A DNA stretch of 64,000 bases from Gordonia soli NBRC 108243 (lineage in GTDB: Bacteria; Actinomycetota; Actinomycetes; Mycobacteriales; Mycobacteriaceae): NCBI RefSeq assembly GCF_000334455.1, contig NZ_BANX01000026.1:100672-164671 (forward strand). The letters are read 5' to 3'. Positions 21,176-31,552 of the stretch are shown here, one piece after another. The notes beneath the pieces are model-generated. The model did no database searches. It was not told the origin of the DNA and was given only the letters and a program-made list of their open reading frames with translations. The translations under genes and the position numbers were made by a program. Position 1 is the stretch's first letter. Each line of letters starts with the position of its first letter.

Positions 21176-22567
21176 GTGGAATACCTCGTCTATGCGGCCG
21201 GACTGATCGGGTTCGTCGCACTGACCCTCGGCACGGCGTTGTTCGTCGCAGCCGAGTTCTCGCTCACCGCTCTCGAGCGATCGACCATCGCCGACGACGT
21301 GGCCACCACCGGCGACCGTCGATCCCGATTGGTCGAGCGAGCGCATCGCACACTCTCGTTCCAGTTGTCGGGCGCGCAGCTCGGCATCACCATCACGACG
21401 CTGATCACCGGTTACATCGCCGAACCGGTGCTGGCACATCTGTTCTCACCAGCGCTCGAGGCGATCGGCCTCGGTTCGTCGGCGGTGTCGGCGGTGTCGC
21501 TGATCCTCGCTCTGGTGATCGCCACCTCGTTGTCGATGGTCCTCGGCGAGTTGATCCCGAAGAATCTGGCCATCGCCCGCCCGCTCGCCGTCGCCCGCGC
21601 GACCGCCGGTCCGATGACGTTCTTCTCCGCGGTGTTCGGATGGGCGATCAAAGGCCTCAACGGCTCGGCCAACTGGGTCGTACGACGGCTGGGCATCGAA
21701 CCCGCCGAGGAACTCCGATCGGCGCGGTCGCCGCAGGAGTTAGTCTCGCTGGTCCGGACCTCGGCGCAGCAGGGATCGATCGACGCCGACACCGCTGCGC
21801 TGGTCAACCGCTCGCTGAGATTCGGTGAGCTGACCGCCGAGGACCTGATGACGCCCCGGGTGACGGTCGAGTGCCTCGACCGCGAGGACTCCGTCCGCGA
21901 CCTCGTGATGGCGTCGTCCCGCACCGGGCATTCCCGGTTCCCGGTCGTCGTCGACGGCGACCTCGACGACCTGATCGGCGTCGTCCACATCAAACAGGCC
22001 TTCACCGTCAGCCCCGAGCGTCAGGCGCAGACCCCCGTCGCATCTCTTGCGCGGACCGTCGCACGCGTCCCCACCAGCCTGGACGGCGATGCACTGATGG
22101 AGCAGATCCGGGCCGACGGCATGGAGGTCTGCGTCGTCATCGACGAGTACGGCGGCACCGCCGGCATCGTGACCACCGAAGACCTCATCGAGGAGATCCT
22201 CGGCGACGTCACCGACGAACACGACAACGAGCGTGCCGACGTCCAGGTGGACGGGGACGGCTATCTGTGCGCGGGCCTGCTGCGCCTCGACGAACTCGCC
22301 GACGCGATCGGCTATCGCGCGCCCGAGGGGTCATACGACACCCTCGGCGGCCTCCTCATGTACGAACTCGGCCGGATCGCCCGCGTCGGCGACTCCGTGG
22401 ATCTGCCGCAACGACTGCCCACGGTCGAGTCCGACGACGACGACGAGTTCGCAGCCGCGGGCGATCCGGAGTGGAAGGCGATCGTCATGCAGATGGACGG
22501 TCGACGGATCGACGTGGTGTCCCTGCGTCCGCGATCCTCCGGCGTCGGATCGGACGACGAGTCATGA
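21176..22567 (+). CDS. CNNM/CorC-HlyC-type membrane transporter, full length
   Basis: A 463-aa membrane protein with an N-terminal DUF21/CNNM transmembrane domain (about residues 1-190; AAEFSLTALERS and VLGELIPKNLAIARP are diagnostic), a CBS pair (about 205-330) and a C-terminal CorC_HlyC domain (ADVQVDGDGYLCAGLLRLDEL). Such proteins export or regulate Mg2+ or related cations. The GTG at 21176 is three bases from the guaB1 stop. The stop overlaps the next gene as ATGA, so the two CNNM proteins are translated together and may work as a pair. Ortholog position of Rv1842c. Confidence 0.9.
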   Translation: MEYLVYAAGLIGFVALTLGTALFVAAEFSLTALERSTIADDVATTGDRRSRLVERAHRTLSFQLSGAQLGITITTLITGYIAEPVLAHLFSPALEAIGLGSSAVSAVSLILALVIATSLSMVLGELIPKNLAIARPLAVARATAGPMTFFSAVFGWAIKGLNGSANWVVRRLGIEPAEELRSARSPQELVSLVRTSAQQGSIDADTAALVNRSLRFGELTAEDLMTPRVTVECLDREDSVRDLVMASSRTGHSRFPVVVDGDLDDLIGVVHIKQAFTVSPERQAQTPVASLARTVARVPTSLDGDALMEQIRADGMEVCVVIDEYGGTAGIVTTEDLIEEILGDVTDEHDNERADVQVDGDGYLCAGLLRLDELADAIGYRAPEGSYDTLGGLLMYELGRIARVGDSVDLPQRLPTVESDDDDEFAAAGDPEWKAIVMQMDGRRIDVVSLRPRSSGVGSDDES

Positions 22568-23643
22568 GCGGGGACATCTGGGGCGTCGTGCTCGCGCTGG
22601 TGCTCCTCGGCGGCAACGCGTTCTTCGTCGGCGCCGAGTTCTCCCTCATCTCCGCGCGGCGCGATCGCCTCGAAGCACTGGAAGAGAGCGGCAAACGCCG
22701 TGCCCGCACCGTCATCCGCGCGGGTGAACGGTTGTCACTCATGCTCGCGGGAGCTCAACTCGGCATCACGATCTGCTCGATCCTGCTCGGCCGGGTCGGT
22801 GAACCCGCGGTGGCCCACATCATCGAGGAGCCCCTGCACCTGGTGCACGTGCCGGACGCGCTGTTGCACCCGATCTCGTTCGCCATCGCATTGTCACTGG
22901 TGGTGGTCCTACACATCCTCATCGGCGAGATGGTGCCCAAGAACATCGCACTGGCGGGTCCCGAGTCGTCCGCGATGCTGCTCGTGCCGGTGCACCTGGC
23001 CTTCATCCGTCTGGTGCGGCCGCTGATCGCCTTCTACAACTGGACCGCGAACATCTCCCTGCGTCTGCTGCGGGTGACGCCGAAGGACGAACTCGACAGC
23101 ACGGTCTCCACCGGCGAACTCGCCCAGATGATCGGTGAGTCGAAGCAAGAAGGTCTGCTGGACGCCGAGGAACACGAACGGCTCACGCGCGCGCTCGTGT
23201 CGGTGGGTCGCGCCGTGACCGAGGTGATGATCCCGCTGGAGGAGATGCGCAGTGTCGACACCCAGCGCAATCCGAGCAGCGGTGGCAGCGGCCCGACACT
23301 CGGCTCCGTCGAGGAGGCGGTGTCGGAGACGGGGTTCTCCCGATTCCCGGTTCGCGGCTCCGACGGCACATTCACCGGCTACCTGCACCTCAAGGACGTC
23401 CTCGACGAGATCCTCGACGAGCGGATCGGTCCGTCGACGATCATCGGCGTCGACAAGATCCGACCGTTGCCGGTCATCGCGTCGACGACCCTGCTCGACG
23501 AGGCGACCGGCGCGCTCCGACGCACGAGTTCGCATCTCGGCGCGGTCGTCGACGACAACGGGCGGACCATCGGCATCGTCGCGCTGGCCGACCTGGTCGA
23601 GGAGTTCGTCGGTACGGTCCGGGACGAGACCCATCGGGTCTGA
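22564..23643 (+). CDS. CNNM-family membrane protein, short form without CorC_HlyC domain
   Basis: A 359-aa relative of the preceding gene. It keeps the DUF21 domain (FVGAEFSLISARRDRLEAL, IGEMVPKNIALAGPE) and a CBS pair that ends near residue 350 with DLVEEFVGTV, but lacks the C-terminal CorC_HlyC domain. It starts on ATG overlapping the upstream stop (ATGA), so translation is coupled. Two unequal CNNM genes side by side match Rv1842c-Rv1841c and suggest a heteromer in which only one subunit carries the regulatory C-terminal domain. Confidence 0.88.
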   Translation: MSGDIWGVVLALVLLGGNAFFVGAEFSLISARRDRLEALEESGKRRARTVIRAGERLSLMLAGAQLGITICSILLGRVGEPAVAHIIEEPLHLVHVPDALLHPISFAIALSLVVVLHILIGEMVPKNIALAGPESSAMLLVPVHLAFIRLVRPLIAFYNWTANISLRLLRVTPKDELDSTVSTGELAQMIGESKQEGLLDAEEHERLTRALVSVGRAVTEVMIPLEEMRSVDTQRNPSSGGSGPTLGSVEEAVSETGFSRFPVRGSDGTFTGYLHLKDVLDEILDERIGPSTIIGVDKIRPLPVIASTTLLDEATGALRRTSSHLGAVVDDNGRTIGIVALADLVEEFVGTVRDETHRV

Positions 23644-23644
23644 C

Positions 23645-24547
23645 ATGACGACCGAGACGACTCACGGCGCGACCCCGACACTTCTCGCACCCGAGCAGTG
23701 GACGGCCCGCCGTGCCGACCACGAACAGCGCGTCGGCGACCTCGTCGGCCCCTATCTCCGTCGGCGACGCGCGGGGGCCGAACACCAGGTCATCGATTTC
23801 CTGTTCACGTACTACTCGTCACGTCCCGCCCATCTGGAACGTTGGCACCCGGGCTTCGGGGTCGTCCTCGTCGAGGATCGGCAGCACGCCGCCGACGAGT
23901 TGCTCGCCACCCGCGGGTATCACCGATCGACGGAGGGCGTGACCGCGTCGTCGGAGTTCCTCGACAGCAGGATTCGGGCGCTGCGGCAGACGGTCAACTT
24001 GTTGTCGGCGACCGCGGCCCGCCCTCCCCGGATGGGATGCTTCGGGCTTCACGAATGGGCGATGGTCTATCGCACCGATCGCCCGCGGCACTCTCTGCCG
24101 CTGCGGCTCGGGGCGGCCGGGACCGACGCCGTGGTGGAATCGATGCCACTGCGGTGCACGCACTTCGACGCGTTCCGGTTCTTCACCGATCCCGCCCGGG
24201 GCCGCAACGAGCGGTCGCTGACACGGGCCGATCAGCTCGACGTCGAGCAACCGGGGTGCCTCCACGCGACGATGGATCTCTATCGCGCGTGTTTCACCCT
24301 CGCTCCCCTGCTGCCCGCCGAGCTGACCGCCGACGCCTTCGAACTCGCCTTGCGCGCACGTGAACTCGACATGCGGGCCAGTCCGTACGACGTGACCGGG
24401 CTGGGGTACTCACCGGTGCCGATCGAGACGCCCGCCGGACGAGCCGCATACGCGCGGGAGCAGACCACGATCGCGCACGCCGGAGCACTTCTCCGCGACC
24501 GCATCGTGTCACGGTGCGCAGAGTTGATCGATCGCAAAACGGGTTGA
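23645..24547 (+). CDS. Conserved actinobacterial protein of unknown function
   Basis: A 300-aa soluble protein starting at the ATG one base after the CNNM stop, so part of the same transcript. It is rich in aromatic and charged residues: VIDFLFTYYSSRPAHLERWHPG near residue 50, then GCFGLHEWAMVYR and ALRCTHFDAFRFF-type segments in the middle. Proteins of this type are often auto-annotated as 3-methyladenine DNA glycosylase, but I see no HhH-GPD motif or MPG-family signature, so I do not repeat that name. Conserved His, Trp and Tyr in the HEWAMVY and RCTHFDAFRFF segments could form an active site. No function can be assigned. Confidence 0.75.
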   Translation: MTTETTHGATPTLLAPEQWTARRADHEQRVGDLVGPYLRRRRAGAEHQVIDFLFTYYSSRPAHLERWHPGFGVVLVEDRQHAADELLATRGYHRSTEGVTASSEFLDSRIRALRQTVNLLSATAARPPRMGCFGLHEWAMVYRTDRPRHSLPLRLGAAGTDAVVESMPLRCTHFDAFRFFTDPARGRNERSLTRADQLDVEQPGCLHATMDLYRACFTLAPLLPAELTADAFELALRARELDMRASPYDVTGLGYSPVPIETPAGRAAYAREQTTIAHAGALLRDRIVSRCAELIDRKTG

Positions 24548-24742
24548 CAGAACTCCGCAGATGACCATGCAATGACGGTCACGAACAGCCCTGACCGGCC
24601 CGGAACGTCCGGTAGCCCGGGGGCGGAACCTGTCCGAGACGTCAGGTGATCCGGCAGATTACCGCCGAGTAGCATGGATGCCGATCGCCACCGGCCGGCT
24701 CGATGGACAGCGGCGTGGTGGGTACTCGAGAGGAAGGCTGAC

Positions 24743-26959
24743 ATGTCGGATCGCGTCACCGTCGACGGCTTGCAGGTCGCATCGGTCCTGTACGACTTCA
24801 TCGATTCTGAGGCGTTGCCCGGCACCGGTGTAGACCAGGACGCCTTCTGGTCCGGCGCGGCCTCTGTGATCGCCGACCTGGCTCCACGCAACCGCGAACT
24901 GCTGGCCGTCCGTGACGATCTGCAGGCCAAGATCGACCAGTGGCACACCGAGCACCCGGCCGGTCCGGGTGAATTCGACCACGCCGCTTACAAGGCGTTC
25001 CTCACCGACATCGGCTACCTCACCGAGGTGCCCGAGGACTTCCAGATCCGCACCGCGGGTGTCGATTCGGAGATCACGAGCACCGCCGGTCCGCAGCTGG
25101 TGGTCCCTGTTCTCAACGCCCGCTTCGCGCTCAATGCGTCGAACGCACGCTGGGGCTCGCTCTACGACGCGCTGTACGGCACCGATGCCATCTCCGAGGC
25201 CGACGGCGCGGAGAAGGGCACCTCGTACAACAAGGTGCGCGGCGACAAGGTCATCGCCTACGCCAAGGACTTCCTCGACAAGGCCGTGCCGCTCGAGCAG
25301 TGCAGCTACACCGACGTCGTCTCGTTCGCCGTCGGTGACGGCGGTCTCACCGTCACGCTGGCCGACGGTGCGACGTCGACCCTGGCCGATCCGTCCGCGT
25401 TCGTCGGCTACCGCGGTGCACCCGACACCCCGACGTCGGTCCTGCTGCGCCACAACGGGCTCCACCTCGACATCGAGATCGATCCGGAGTCGCCGATCGG
25501 TTCGACCGATCCGGCGGGCATCAAGGACGTCGTAGTCGAGTCGGCCATCACCACGATCATGGACTTCGAGGACTCGGTGGCCGCGGTCGACGCCGACGAC
25601 AAGGTGGTCGGCTACCGCAACTGGCTGGGGCTCAACCGAGGCGACCTCGCCGAAGAGGTGTCCAAGGCGGGCAAGACCTTCACCCGTGTGCTCAACCAGA
25701 ACCGCGTCTACACCGCGCCGGACGGTTCCGATCTGGAACTCCACGGCCGGTCGTTGCTGTTCGTCCGCAATGTCGGGCATCTCATGACCAACGACGCGAT
25801 CCTCGACGCGGACGGCAACGAGGTCCCGGAGGGCATCCTCGACGGGCTGTTCACGTCGCTGATCGGTATTCACGGGCTGTCCCGCGCCGGGGGTGAGGCG
25901 AACGGGCCGCAGGGTGCGCAGGCCGCGGGCCTGCAGAACTCTCGGACGGGGTCGATCTACATCGTCAAGCCCAAGATGCACGGTCCCGACGAGGTCGCGT
26001 TCACCGTCGAGCTGTTCGGTCGTGTGGAAGAGGTGCTCGGTCTTCCCGAGAACACCCTCAAGGTCGGGATCATGGACGAGGAGCGCCGCACCACGGTCAA
26101 CCTCAAGGCCGCGATCAAGGCCGCGCAGGACCGAGTCGTGTTCATCAACACCGGATTCCTGGACCGCACCGGCGACGAGATCCACACGTCGATGCGTGCC
26201 GGCGCGGTGGTCCGCAAGGGCGAGATGAAGGCCCAGACCTGGATCAAGGCCTACGAGGACTTCAACGTCGACACCGGTCTGCACGCCGGCCTCCAGCACA
26301 AGGCACAGATCGGTAAGGGCATGTGGGCCATGCCGGATCTGATGGCCGACATGCTCGATCAGAAGATCGGCCATCCGAAGTCGGGCGCCAACACCGCGTG
26401 GGTGCCGTCCCCGACGGCCGCGACGCTGCACGCGCTGCACTACCACCTGGTGGACGTGTTCGAGCGTCAGGACGAGATCGCCAAGCGCGATCCGGCGACG
26501 GTCGACGACATCCTGACCATCCCTCTCGCACCCAAGACCGACTGGTCCGATGAGGAGAAGCGACAGGAGCTGGACAACAACGCGCAGTCGATCCTCGGCT
26601 ACGTGGTCCGCTGGATCGACCACGGTGTCGGTTGCTCGAAGGTGCCCGACATCCACGACGTGGCACTGATGGAGGATCGCGCGACCCTGCGGATCTCGAG
26701 CCAGCTGCTGGCCAACTGGTTGCACCACGGGATCGTCTCGTCCGACGACATCGTCGCCGCGCTGGAGCGGATGGCACCGGTGGTCGACCGGCAGAACGAA
26801 GGCGATCCCTCGTACCGCCCGCTGGCCCCCGACTTCGACACCAACATCGCGTTCCAGGCCGCGAAGGAACTCATCCTCGACGGAGCTGCTCAGCCGAGCG
26901 GCTACACTGAGCCGATCCTTCATCGCAAGCGACGCGAGTTCAAAGCCGCCAACGGTTAG
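24743..26959 (+). CDS. glcB: Malate synthase G
   Basis: The second glyoxylate-shunt enzyme condenses glyoxylate and acetyl-CoA to malate. The 738-aa length is that of the G isoform. Recognisable parts are the TIM-barrel core [38 protein letters not shown], the catalytic-aspartate loop [15 protein letters not shown] and the C-terminal helical plug. The ATG at 24743 follows AGGAAGG (24731-24737). It stands alone behind a 195-bp upstream region and ends in a strong hairpin. Equivalent to Rv1837c. It allows growth on acetate, fatty acids or glycolate-derived carbon. Confidence 0.97.
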   Translation: MSDRVTVDGLQVASVLYDFIDSEALPGTGVDQDAFWSGAASVIADLAPRNRELLAVRDDLQAKIDQWHTEHPAGPGEFDHAAYKAFLTDIGYLTEVPEDFQIRTAGVDSEITSTAGPQLVVPVLNARFALNASNARWGSLYDALYGTDAISEADGAEKGTSYNKVRGDKVIAYAKDFLDKAVPLEQCSYTDVVSFAVGDGGLTVTLADGATSTLADPSAFVGYRGAPDTPTSVLLRHNGLHLDIEIDPESPIGSTDPAGIKDVVVESAITTIMDFEDSVAAVDADDKVVGYRNWLGLNRGDLAEEVSKAGKTFTRVLNQNRVYTAPDGSDLELHGRSLLFVRNVGHLMTNDAILDADGNEVPEGILDGLFTSLIGIHGLSRAGGEANGPQGAQAAGLQNSRTGSIYIVKPKMHGPDEVAFTVELFGRVEEVLGLPENTLKVGIMDEERRTTVNLKAAIKAAQDRVVFINTGFLDRTGDEIHTSMRAGAVVRKGEMKAQTWIKAYEDFNVDTGLHAGLQHKAQIGKGMWAMPDLMADMLDQKIGHPKSGANTAWVPSPTAATLHALHYHLVDVFERQDEIAKRDPATVDDILTIPLAPKTDWSDEEKRQELDNNAQSILGYVVRWIDHGVGCSKVPDIHDVALMEDRATLRISSQLLANWLHHGIVSSDDIVAALERMAPVVDRQNEGDPSYRPLAPDFDTNIAFQAAKELILDGAAQPSGYTEPILHRKRREFKAANG

Positions 26960-26974
26960 CAGTGCGTCCGGGCA

Positions 26975-27001
26975 ACCGGTCGCCTGCATGGGGCGACCGG
27001 T
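26975..27001 (+). terminator. Terminator after glcB
   Basis: ACCGGTCGCC (26975-26984) and GGCGACCGGT (26992-27001) form a perfect 10-bp stem with a 7-base loop, 15 bases after the glcB stop. There is no T-run. Confidence 0.6.
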
Positions 27002-27025
27002 GGCCCGAGACGGAAGGTACGGGGG

Positions 27026-28258
27026 TTGGCACATCACCGTAGTAGCGACGGCCGACGTGGCGTGAGCCGCGGCGTGGTCGCAGTTCTCCTCGCGTTGGTC
27101 CTGGTCGGAGGCCTGGTCGTCGTCTGGCGCCAGCTGGGCGATCACATCGCGCGTCAGGGTGACGCGGCCGCCGGCGTGTGTGTCGAGGGCGACACCACCG
27201 TGTCGATCATCGCCGATCCCGGGCTCGCCGATGGCCTCGGGACGATCGCCAAGCAGTACAGCTCGGATCGGCCCATCGTGCGAGACCACTGCATCACCGT
27301 CGCGGTCCGCGCCGGTGACCCGAAGGTGACGCTCGACGGGCTGGTCGGCGGATGGGATACCAAGTCACTCGGTGCCGAACCATCGGCATGGGTGCCGCAG
27401 TCCTCTGTCTGGTCGTCGGAGCTGACCACCGCACGCCCGGACGCGGTGGAAGGTGACGCCCGTTCGCTGGTCACGTCGCCGGTGGTGCTGGCCACCGCCC
27501 CCGATCTGGCCAAGGCGGCCGCCGCGAGTGGGCTGGACTGGGGCCAGCTGCCGACCCTGCAGCGCCGCGACAACAGCCTCAGCGACCTCGGGTTGCCGAA
27601 GTGGGGATCGTTGCGACTCGCGATGCCGACCGGGGCGCAGTCGGATCCGACTGCGCTGGCCGCTCAGGCGGTCGCGACGCAGGTGACCCGCTCCGACAGT
27701 CTGACCGCCGAAGACGCCGCGCTACCTCGTGTGGCATCGAGTATCGAGGCCCTCACCGACGGTGCACCATCCTCACCCGACGGCTCGGCGAGCGGCGCGG
27801 TCAAGCAGATCGCCGAGGCAGCCGACGACTCCGCGGCAAGCATCCACGCGGTGCCGATCACCGAGCAGCAGCTGTACCAACTGACCCGCGGTGACAACGA
27901 GGAGAAGGTGTCCGAGGTGCTGCCGTCGGGTCCCACCCCATTCGCCGACTTCCCGGTGGTCCGCCTGGCCGGTTCCGGGGTGTCGGCAGTCCAGACCGAC
28001 GCGGTCTCCGACTTCTTCGACTACGTGGCGAAGCCCGAACACCTCGCGACCCTGACGGCGTTGGGATTCCGCGGCGATGCCCCGTTGCCCGAACCCACTC
28101 CGACCGTAACCTTCCCGGTGACCCGCGAGCCGCTACCGGTGCCACCGGCACCCGCGGTCTTGACCATCAACCGCCTCGTCTTCGGTCGTGACTTCGGTCC
28201 GCCGGCGAGTTCGGCCGAGCCGTCGTCCGCGGCGACCAGTCCCGCTGCCGGAGGCTGA
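27026..28258 (+). CDS. Membrane-anchored substrate-binding-like protein
   Basis: A 410-aa protein with one N-terminal transmembrane helix (VVAVLLALVLVGGLVVVWR, residues about 14-32) and an extracellular domain resembling the type 2 periplasmic solute-binding fold (SBP_bac_11-like): TVSIIADPGLADGLGTIAKQY then AWVPQSSVWSSEL and SPVVLATAPDLAKAA. The C-terminus is Pro/Ser/Ala-rich. The TTG start at 27026 follows a GGAAGG site; a later start is possible but would still keep the helix. No permease genes are adjacent, so it may be a stand-alone sensor or cell-wall protein. Some homologues carry a VWA domain, absent here. Confidence 0.7.
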   Translation: MAHHRSSDGRRGVSRGVVAVLLALVLVGGLVVVWRQLGDHIARQGDAAAGVCVEGDTTVSIIADPGLADGLGTIAKQYSSDRPIVRDHCITVAVRAGDPKVTLDGLVGGWDTKSLGAEPSAWVPQSSVWSSELTTARPDAVEGDARSLVTSPVVLATAPDLAKAAAASGLDWGQLPTLQRRDNSLSDLGLPKWGSLRLAMPTGAQSDPTALAAQAVATQVTRSDSLTAEDAALPRVASSIEALTDGAPSSPDGSASGAVKQIAEAADDSAASIHAVPITEQQLYQLTRGDNEEKVSEVLPSGPTPFADFPVVRLAGSGVSAVQTDAVSDFFDYVAKPEHLATLTALGFRGDAPLPEPTPTVTFPVTREPLPVPPAPAVLTINRLVFGRDFGPPASSAEPSSAATSPAAGG

Positions 28259-28282
28259 GGCTGCGGCGCGCTCGCATCCCAT

Positions 28283-28312
28283 CGGCCGGCGGACCCACGC
28301 AACCGCCGGCCG
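28283..28312. terminator. Bidirectional terminator between the binding protein and gcvP
   Basis: CGGCCGGCGG (28283-28292) and CCGCCGGCCG (28303-28312) form a perfect 10-bp stem with a 10-base loop between two convergent genes. Confidence 0.65.
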
Positions 28313-28318
28313 CATTAC

Positions 28319-31204
28319 TCAGCTGCTGAAGGCCTCGATGGGCGGACAACTGCAGACGAGGTTGCGATCACCGAAGACGCCGTCGATGCGTCGGACGGCG
28401 GGCCAGACCTTCGGTCGTGCACCCGCTGACGGAAGCCCCTGCGGGTAGACCGCGACCTCTCGCGAGTACGGGTGATCCCACTCCCCGACCAGGCTCTCCG
28501 CCGTGTGGGGCGCGCCCCGGAGCGGATTGTCCTCGGCGGGCCACACGCCGTCACCGACCTGGTCGACTTCGCCGCGGATCGCGATCATCGCGTCACAGAA
28601 GGCGTCGATCTCGTCGAGGTTCTCGCTCTCGGTGGGCTCCACCATCAGGGTCCCCGCCACCGGGAAGCTCATAGTGGGCGCATGGAAACCGTAGTCGGCG
28701 AGGCGCTTTGCGACATCGTCGACGGTCACGCCGGTGTCCTTGGTGAGCGGGCGGAGGTCGAGGATGCACTCGTGCGCGACGAGGCCGTCGTCACCGGTGT
28801 ACAGCACCGGGTAATGGTCGCCGAGCCGTCGTGCGATGTAGTTGGCCGAGGCGATCGCGGTCAGGGTCGCCCGTCGCAGGCCGTCGGCACCCATCATCGC
28901 GATGTATGCGTAGGTGATCGGCAGGATGGACGCCGAGCCGTAGGGTGCCGCCGAGATGGTGATGTCGCCGGGCAGTTCGGGGGCGAGCGGATGCCCCGGG
29001 AGGAACTCCGCGAGGTGCTCACGGACGCCGATGGGACCGACCCCCGGGCCGCCGCCGCCGTGCGGGATACAGAACGTCTTGTGCAGGTTCAGATGGCTGA
29101 CATCCCCGCCGAAGTGACCTGGCCGAGCGACACCGACGAGAGCGTTGAGGTTGGCGCCGTCGAGGTAGACCTGTCCCCCGGCGTCGTGGACGGCGGCACA
29201 GATGTCACGGATGTCGTGCTCGAACACTCCGTGGGTGGATGGGTAGGTCACCATGATGGCGGCCAGGGTCCCGCGGTGCTCGTCGATCTTGGCTCGCAGG
29301 TCGTCGACGTCGACATCACCGTTCGTCCGGCAGGCGACGACCACCACGCGCATCCCCGCCATCACCGCGGATGCCGCGTTGGTGCCGTGCGCGCTGGACG
29401 GGATCAGGCAGATGTCGCGGCGGTCGTCACCGCGGCTCTCGTGATAGCGCCGAATGGCCAGCAGCCCCGCGTACTCTCCCTGCGATCCGGCGTTGGGCTG
29501 CAGACTCACCCGGTCGTATCCGGTGATGGAGACCAGCCAGTCCTCGAGGGTGCCGATCAGTTCTCGGATTCCGCGGGTGTCGTCGGCGGGTGCGAACGGA
29601 TGCAGGTCGGCGAAGCCCGGCCATGTGATGGGCTCCATCTCGGCGGTGGCGTTCAGCTTCATCGTGCAGGAGCCCAACGGGATCATGCTGCGGTCGAGTG
29701 CGATGTCCTTGTCGGACAGCGAACGCAGATAGCGCAGCATCGCGGTCTCGGTGCGGTGCCGGTTGAACGCGGGGTGGGTGAGGAACTCCGACGTGCGGGT
29801 CTCGATGGGCTGTGAGAACGGCTTGCGCACAACGCCTTCGGCGCCGAAGGCGCGCAAGACGACGGCCAGGTCGGCGTCGGTGGTGGTCTCGTCACAGCTG
29901 ATCGCCACCCGGTCGTCGTCGACGCGACGCAGATTGACGTTCTCCTCCTTGGCGTAGGCAACCACGGCATCCGATCGGCCTGGCGTCCGGACCAACACGG
30001 TGTCGAAGAACGTGCCGTGCTCGACCTGGTGTCCGGCCGCCGCCAGACTGTCGGCGAGCGTGACGGCCGAATCGTGCACACGGCGGGCGATGGCCGTGAG
30101 GCCCTGCGGACCGTGGTAGGAGGCGTACATCGCCGCGACGACTGCGAGAAGCACCTGCGCCGTACAGATGTTGCTGGTCGCCTTCTCCCGGCGGATGTGC
30201 TGCTCCCGGGTTTGCAACGCCAGTCGGTAGGCGAGGTTGTCGTCAGCGTCCTTGGACACCCCGACCAGTCGGCCGGGCAGCTGCCGCGCGTGCTTGGAGT
30301 GCACCGACAGGTAACCCGCGTGCGGGCCACCGAAGCCCATCGGCACGCCGAATCGTTGGGTGCTGCCGAAGCAGACGTCGGCGCCCTGCTCACCCGGCGG
30401 CGTGACGAGCGTGGCGGCGAGCAGATCGAGGCCGACGGTCACCAGCGCACCACGTTCGTGTGCGGCGTCGATGATCGGCGCCGCGTCGAGGATGCGTCCC
30501 GACGCACCGGGCACCTGCAGGATCACACCGAAGAAGTCGTCGTCGGGCAGACCGCAGCCGGGCAGACCGGGATGCAGTGCCGCACCGACGACCTCGATCC
30601 CGAGCGGCCTGGCGCGCGTCTCGATGACCGCACGCGTCTGCGGGAAGAGGTCCTCGTCGACGATCAGCCGCGCTGATGCGGACCGCTGTGCGCGGCGCAT
30701 CAAGGTCATGGCCTCCGCAGCCGCGGTGGCCTCGTCGAGCATCGACGATCCGGAGATCTCCATACCGGTCAGGTCGGCGACCATCGTCTGGAAGTTCAGC
30801 AGCGCCTCGAGGCGTCCTTGGCTGATCTCGGGCTGATAGGGCGTGTACGCGGTGTACCAGGCCGGATTCTCGATCACATTGCGGCGGATGACCGCCGGGG
30901 TGTGGGTGCCGGAGTAGCCGAGTCCGATCATCGACCGGGCGACGGTGTTCCGGGACGCCAGCTCACTCAATCGATCGGTGACTTGTTCCTCGGTCAGCGG
31001 CGCCGGCAGTGTCGCGAGGCCGTTGTCCGCGGGATCGTCGGCGATGGCAGCCGGGACGACCCGCCGGGCCAACTCGTCGAGAGAGTCCACGCCCAGGACC
31101 GACAGGATTCGCGCCGTCTCGTCGGCGTCGGGTCCGACGTGTCGGTCGACGAAGGCCGCGGTTACGGCATCGGGAGAGGACGGAGACGGTGCAGGAGAGG
31201 ACAT
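28319..31204 (-). CDS. gcvP: Glycine decarboxylase (P-protein), full-length fused form
   Basis: The PLP enzyme of the glycine cleavage system decarboxylates glycine and passes the aminomethyl group to lipoylated GcvH. The 961-aa protein is the single-chain form, with two related halves. The PLP lysine is in [18 protein letters not shown] (Lys709). Other hallmarks are [12 protein letters not shown] near residue 90 and [13 protein letters not shown] in the second half. The ATG at 31202-31204 has a GAAGGG site. Its expression should be controlled by the tandem glycine riboswitch directly upstream. gcvH is nearby, but gcvT and lpd are not in this window. Equivalent to Rv1832. Confidence 0.97.
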   Translation of the reverse strand: MSSPAPSPSSPDAVTAAFVDRHVGPDADETARILSVLGVDSLDELARRVVPAAIADDPADNGLATLPAPLTEEQVTDRLSELASRNTVARSMIGLGYSGTHTPAVIRRNVIENPAWYTAYTPYQPEISQGRLEALLNFQTMVADLTGMEISGSSMLDEATAAAEAMTLMRRAQRSASARLIVDEDLFPQTRAVIETRARPLGIEVVGAALHPGLPGCGLPDDDFFGVILQVPGASGRILDAAPIIDAAHERGALVTVGLDLLAATLVTPPGEQGADVCFGSTQRFGVPMGFGGPHAGYLSVHSKHARQLPGRLVGVSKDADDNLAYRLALQTREQHIRREKATSNICTAQVLLAVVAAMYASYHGPQGLTAIARRVHDSAVTLADSLAAAGHQVEHGTFFDTVLVRTPGRSDAVVAYAKEENVNLRRVDDDRVAISCDETTTDADLAVVLRAFGAEGVVRKPFSQPIETRTSEFLTHPAFNRHRTETAMLRYLRSLSDKDIALDRSMIPLGSCTMKLNATAEMEPITWPGFADLHPFAPADDTRGIRELIGTLEDWLVSITGYDRVSLQPNAGSQGEYAGLLAIRRYHESRGDDRRDICLIPSSAHGTNAASAVMAGMRVVVVACRTNGDVDVDDLRAKIDEHRGTLAAIMVTYPSTHGVFEHDIRDICAAVHDAGGQVYLDGANLNALVGVARPGHFGGDVSHLNLHKTFCIPHGGGGPGVGPIGVREHLAEFLPGHPLAPELPGDITISAAPYGSASILPITYAYIAMMGADGLRRATLTAIASANYIARRLGDHYPVLYTGDDGLVAHECILDLRPLTKDTGVTVDDVAKRLADYGFHAPTMSFPVAGTLMVEPTESENLDEIDAFCDAMIAIRGEVDQVGDGVWPAEDNPLRGAPHTAESLVGEWDHPYSREVAVYPQGLPSAGARPKVWPAVRRIDGVFGDRNLVCSCPPIEAFSS

Positions 31205-31249
31205 GAGTCACCCTTCGCGGGCCGATGCGGTGCATCGGTCGGATGGCCC

Positions 31250-31466
31250 TCCCCCTCTGTCATGTCCATCGCCGCACGGGTGCGGACCGGACGCCTGAGA
31301 GATTCGGTTGCCGGCGACAGTGCCTGCGACCTTTCACCGTGGGCGGACGGGCGTGAACCCGTCACTTTCCAGAGACGTCGTCAGTATCGCGGTCCTGGGT
31401 GCCTGAGAGTTTGACGAGGAGGTGTTGCTCCTTCGGCGGCCACCTGACGTGACGCTCTCCCGTGAT
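31250..31466 (-). ncRNA. Tandem glycine riboswitch upstream of gcvP
   Basis: Reading the minus strand, the first aptamer starts with CGGGAGAGCG (about 31453-31464), continues with CGCCGAAGGAGCAA and AACTCTCAGGCACC-CAGGAC, and ends in a CTCTGGAAAG linker (about 31367-31376). A second aptamer follows with a GTGAAAGG core, CCGGCAACCGAATCTCTCAGGCG and GGAC, ending near the CAGAGGG at 31250-31256. These are the conserved glycine-riboswitch blocks. In the gene context it should switch gcvP on when glycine is high. A short hairpin (CCGATGC/GCATCGG, 31222-31238) between aptamer 2 and the gcvP start is a candidate expression platform that could mask the ribosome site. Confidence 0.92.
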
Positions 31467-31552
31467 GCTGCGACGTGCCGACAGTCTACCGGGTCGGTGG
31501 GAACGATCCCGACCACCGCGACTGCGACTCCGATCACTCGGCGAGAGGTGGA

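Noticed and set aside
24659..27289. 876-codon open frame on the minus strand
   Set aside because: It is the antisense of glcB, whose motifs and length are complete; the opposite frame shows no similarity.
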